From NCBI GenBank assembly GCA_008477525.1, contig SPDT01000002.1:62001-126000 (forward strand): 64,000 bases of DNA. Reading direction: 5' to 3'. The stretch is from Hypomyces perniciosus (lineage: Eukaryota; Ascomycota; Sordariomycetes; Hypocreales; Hypocreaceae). The notes beneath the pieces were generated by a model, which was not told the origin of the DNA, did no database searches, and was given only the letters and a program-made list of their open reading frames with translations. This document shows, piece by piece, positions 60,506 through 64,000 of this stretch (position 1 is its first letter; each line of letters starts with the position of its first letter). The position numbers and the translations under genes are program-made.

Positions 60506-61253
60506 CTATTTAGCCGTAAATAGCTATATTGCTTATATAAATTGAAATTCCAGGTAATTTATTTTAATACTTTTAATATAAAGGTAAATAAGGCAAATTA
60601 TATAGTTTTTAGTGTTAGTAATATATAGTTTAATTATAGGCTTTAGCGCAGTATAGTTTTTAGTTAATGCTTTGTAGGTATTAGTTTCTTTCTAGCTATT
60701 TCTTCCTTTTCCTTTTTTATAATTCCTTTTAATGCCTATTGTAGTAAGCCTGGCTTTTTTAGGTTTCTTCTGTAAAAGTCTTATATTACCCTTTTTTAAC
60801 TTTATAGGTCCTTGGCTAGTTATTATATAGCGGTATAGTATTTCTATTTAATAAAGTAGTAGAATCTATTATTATTATAATAATCTAAAAGTGCTTTAAA
60901 CTCCTATTTCTTTTATATTTTATCTATATTATTTTCTCTTTTTAATATTTTACTTTAAATATTCTTTAACTTAGCTTTATTAATTATCTTTTACTTAAAA
61001 TACAGTAAAGTAGCTGTCTTAAATTATAAAAGGGAGTTATATAAAACTAAGAAAATCCTTATACTTTCTGGCAGGCTAATAGCGCAGGCTTATAAGTATA
61101 CCTTTATTATTATATAAGGCCCTGCCTATTTATTGTCTAGCTTCTTTATTAGCTAGTTAATCTTTATATTTTATATATTAATAAAGACTTTTTACTTAAT
61201 AGTATAGACTAGTAATGCCTCTTTCCGCGTATTTACATTTTCTTTATATCTTT
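60506..61253 (-). other. Interior of an unassigned eroded element
   Basis: AT-rich. Minus-strand phases are partly legible (KKPGLLQ, KGKEEIARKKLIP near 60770-60690) but I cannot assign a family. It is cut on the right by copia C at 61254. Confidence 0.3.
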
Positions 61254-61517
61254 TATTAGGTTAAGTAGGCTAGGGCCCTACCGTTTATTAGCGCTAGGGA
61301 GCTCTTATCTGCTATATAAGCAGATATAAGCTGATATATATATTGTATAAGCGATATATTAGACTATATAGGCGCTGTAAGTGCCTGTATACAGCTTCTT
61401 CTTTATGTTAGCTATGTATATATATAGCGAGGCCACTATAGTATATTCTCTTTTATAGAATTAAGCTTTATTTCCTATCTCTCTATACTTTATATAACTG
61501 TGCCGCGCTCTGCTACA
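61254..61517 (+). repeat. Copia C 5' LTR
   Basis: 264 bp, TATTAGGTTAAGTAGGC to GCGCTCTGCTACA. It is the inverted match of 9734-9996. Confidence 0.9.
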
Positions 61518-63226
61518 GTTATAAGCCTAGGTAATAACTATTAAAGCTACTAGAAACTTCTACTTTAATATTATATCTCTCCTTATACCCTTTACCTTTA
61601 CCTTTAAGCTGCTAAACCTATCTTTTATAATAAATAGTGTCAAGGATATTGCTTTTATAAAGCTAGAATTAATAGTTTAATAGATTAAATAGATTACTGT
61701 TTTAACTAACTATATAATTACTGCTAGGGTTTAGAATAGGATTAATTTTAATTTCCTTAATTAGCTAAATAACTATTTCTTTACTATTAGGCTATTTACT
61801 TTAATAAAAGTAAAGGAGTATATAATATAAGAGTTTAGTTTTAATGCCTCTATAGCAGATATCTTTATTTACTATAATAATATACTTTAAAAGTATTAGT
61901 TTAATATTACTTTAAATAAAGAGAAAAGGAAGGCTAGTAATGCAATTCTAAATTAAATTTAAAAAACAGTTAACTTTAGTATTTACACTTTAATTTTAAT
62001 AGACTTTAAAGCCGCAGCCTTAGCCTCTACTACTACTAAAGCAGCCTATAATAATAATAAAGACTTTAATATTAAATTACTATTTACTAAATCATTAAAA
62101 AGCTTAAAGATTAATTAGCTTTTCGCGAGGATATAATATATAAGGAAGTATATTTATTCTATTAATATATACTATATAAAGCAGAGTGCGGGAATATTAA
62201 GCTAAAAGTATAGTATATTTATTAAATATATATTTACGCGAGTGCAGTAAAGTATAAGCTTTTAAAGGTTAAAGGAATAGCTTCCTAAACAGCTTTCTTT
62301 AAAGCTATTAAAGTATACTTTACTTTAAGCTTTACTGCCTACTACTTATACTATATAGACAGCTTAATTAAAAGCAGTAAAATAAATAAAATCTTTTCTT
62401 TTAATGAACTTAAATAGCTTTTCTTAAATACTTTAAAGAATATAAAGACTTATATTTATAGCTTTTATATAACACTTAATAACTGCTTTAATAATATATT
62501 AGGCAGTAGTAATATATACTTAAAGCCTTTTATTAGTAAAGAGTGCCTTTATAGACCTAAAAGGTATACTTAGCCTTTAAATAACTGTAGTAAAGTATAT
62601 ACTGCATTTACTAAAAGGCTTAATAAAAAAAGGAAATATGCTTTTATACCTAAATAGGCTATAAAGATTCGCGCGCGCCTATAAAAAGATAAATAATAGG
62701 TTACCTGCAAAAAGCTTAGTAAAAGGGGTATTAACCTTATTGCCCTAGTATAGGGAGGAATAGCCTTAACTATTATAGCTGCCTTAATCTCCCTAGACTT
62801 AATTAATAAAAAAGATACAAGCCTTACAGTATACTTAACAAGTATATTAATATATACTAATATATAGGATATACTTTACTGCCTCTTTTAAAGTACCCTT
62901 TTTAATATATATAGTATTATTTATTTTATAAATAGCAGGAATTACTTTATTCCTAGCTCTTTTATTTTAAGTATAAAAGAGGATTACATTAAAGCAAAAA
63001 GAGCTAGCTATTTAATAATTAAAAGAGGTTATTATCTGTTAAAGGATACTCTTTATAATCTATATTAAAAAATAATGCGCTTTTTTAAGCTTTTAGATAT
63101 AACTGTAGTTAAAGGATTTTATATTAATATTATATTTTCATTAAAGTTTTGGAAAGTAGGGATTTAGCTAATAGGGTATAATAATACACTTTACACTAGT
63201 ATAGCCAGTTTGAACACTATTATAGG
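61518..63226 (+). pseudogene. Copia C gag and protease region (RIP-inactivated)
   Basis: The plus-strand frame is legible through TAG/TAA stops. Near 63095-63200 it reads LDITVVKGFYINIIFSLKF and GYNNTLYTSIASL, matching the copia segment between protease and the pre-integrase domain. This part would encode the capsid and protease of the element. Confidence 0.6.
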
Positions 63227-64000
63227 GCAGCTCGTCAGGGCTGACATGCCTGCTGTATCCAGGACCATGCTAATATCGGGGGGATTCCAATGAAAGACCC
63301 AGTTCGTTCAATTGATGAGTTTGGATAAGCGGACAGGCCAGTTGGGGCAGGATAAGATTACTTGTAAGGGGCAAAGGGTCTGCACCTAAAGGGCTGTGGC
63401 TTAGAAGTCTTATTGTAAGGCCAACCAAAAGAAAAGCTCTTGTAATATTCCGTAATACTGCTAGACAGATACGGGAGTTGGCGCTATCGTCAAGACTAGC
63501 TCCCATAAGATCTTGGTGACAAATCCAATACGAGCTAGCGGAGTTCAGAAAAATTCACCCCCTGGATTTGCATGCAAAGTCTGCTCGCCCTGAAAGAGAT
63601 CATCTTCCTGGTTCTCCGCCGGTTATACATAGTTTGGCCGGCCACATGCAATTATGAGCCGCCCTCTCATAGATAATCGGTAGGAATTTGCGTACGATAA
63701 GACAGATAAGTCGTGGAAGAGAGACCACAGAGTACTCGGAAGGCCATCCGATAATTGCTCGTAGTAGTACCGTACGAGTATATCGATGTACGAGTATCGA
63801 CAATCTGCCCACTAAAATCTCACTGATGAGGAGAGATAGGTAACACTTCGGATTAGCCGGTCCAAGCTAGGGGCCTCGGAGCGACTACGAGTTTAGTAGT
63901 TAACCTGAGAAAATTGCTTTAGCGATTACCGTACGAGGTAATGTTTAATAGCGCCACTGGTCCACTTATACTATAGTTCTTGTATTGGTGTTATCCACAT
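63227..64000. other. Non-repeat sequence at the right edge
   Basis: Ordinary composition with abundant CpG, no RIP signature. The minus-strand frames at 63270-63506 and 63600-63812 show no recognisable features. GTACGAG recurs at 63772, 63789 and 63931. I see no gene I can support. Confidence 0.5.

Larger units (their letters stand above)
61254..63226 (+). mobile_element. Ty1/copia copy C, 3'-truncated
   Basis: The 5' LTR (61254-61517, inverted relative to copies A and B) is followed by gag and the protease/pre-integrase part, colinear with copia A 28190-27560 and 15552-14470. It stops abruptly after ACTATTATAGGG at about 63226, where ordinary sequence begins. RT, RNase H, accessory gene and 3' LTR are absent. 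The stretch near 62150 is intact across the position where G2 inserted in copy A. Confidence 0.85.

Noticed and set aside
63270..63812. Two minus-strand ORFs (78 and 70 residues)
   Set aside because: No motif, arbitrary composition, different phases with no plausible intron linking them.
1..64000. CRISPR array, rRNA or bacterial operon features
   Set aside because: No regularly spaced short repeats with unique spacers and no rRNA-like sequence; introns, LTR elements and RIP all point to a fungus.

Overview
This window looks like a repeat-dominated, AT-rich compartment of a filamentous ascomycete (Pezizomycotina) genome. The evidence is nested LTR retrotransposons, a Tc1-type transposon, a LINE remnant and spliced fungal-type genes. 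Most of the window also carries the mark of repeat-induced point mutation (RIP): TpA-rich sequence in which copies of one repeat differ almost only by C-to-T and G-to-A. Old reading frames remain legible, but TGG has become TAG, Cys codons have become Tyr, and Asp codons following a T have become Asn. I cannot name the species.

Layout. 1-222 and 7910-8130 are single-copy-looking sequence split by a complete Ty3/gypsy element (G1, 223-7909, minus strand, TSD TCGGA). 8131-9733 and 28452-29406 are two halves of an unidentified RIP-eroded repeat. It is split by a Ty1/copia element (copia A, 9734-28451, minus, TSD C[C/T]TAT), which is itself split by a second gypsy element (G2, 15553-27559, plus, TSD TTCC). 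29407-29730 is a probable solo LTR related to G1. 30683-38814 is a Tc1-type transposase gene cut in two by a third gypsy family (X1, 31053-38120, minus, target duplication AGGT).

38821-43566 is an island of ordinary composition. It holds the one convincing host gene, a secreted solute-binding-protein-like gene with one intron (39957-41126), several short direct repeats, two doubtful small ORFs and the 3' end of a Tad-like LINE (42646-43566, minus). 43567-57354 is a three-LTR array of family X (X2 and X3). A short non-coding LTR element (43690-46092) interrupts the first LTR, and a second copia (copia B, 47789-54993, TSD AATAT) interrupts X3. 57355-63226 holds unassigned AT-rich DNA, a truncated X copy (X4), a possible LTR of another family and a 3'-truncated copia C on the plus strand. 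63227-64000 returns to ordinary composition.

How the parts relate. The nesting gives relative ages: Tc1 before X1; LINE before X2 before the short element; X3 before copia B; unknown repeat before copia A before G2. The short element shares termini, primer-binding site, leader and polypurine tract with G2, so it is probably a non-autonomous dependent of a G2-like element.

The most novel item is an intron-containing gene lying antisense between the RNase H end and the 3' LTR of the copia family. It encodes an AT-hook plus a Cys-rich module and is present in copies A and B. In copy A it is largely unmutated although most of the same element is RIP-eroded.
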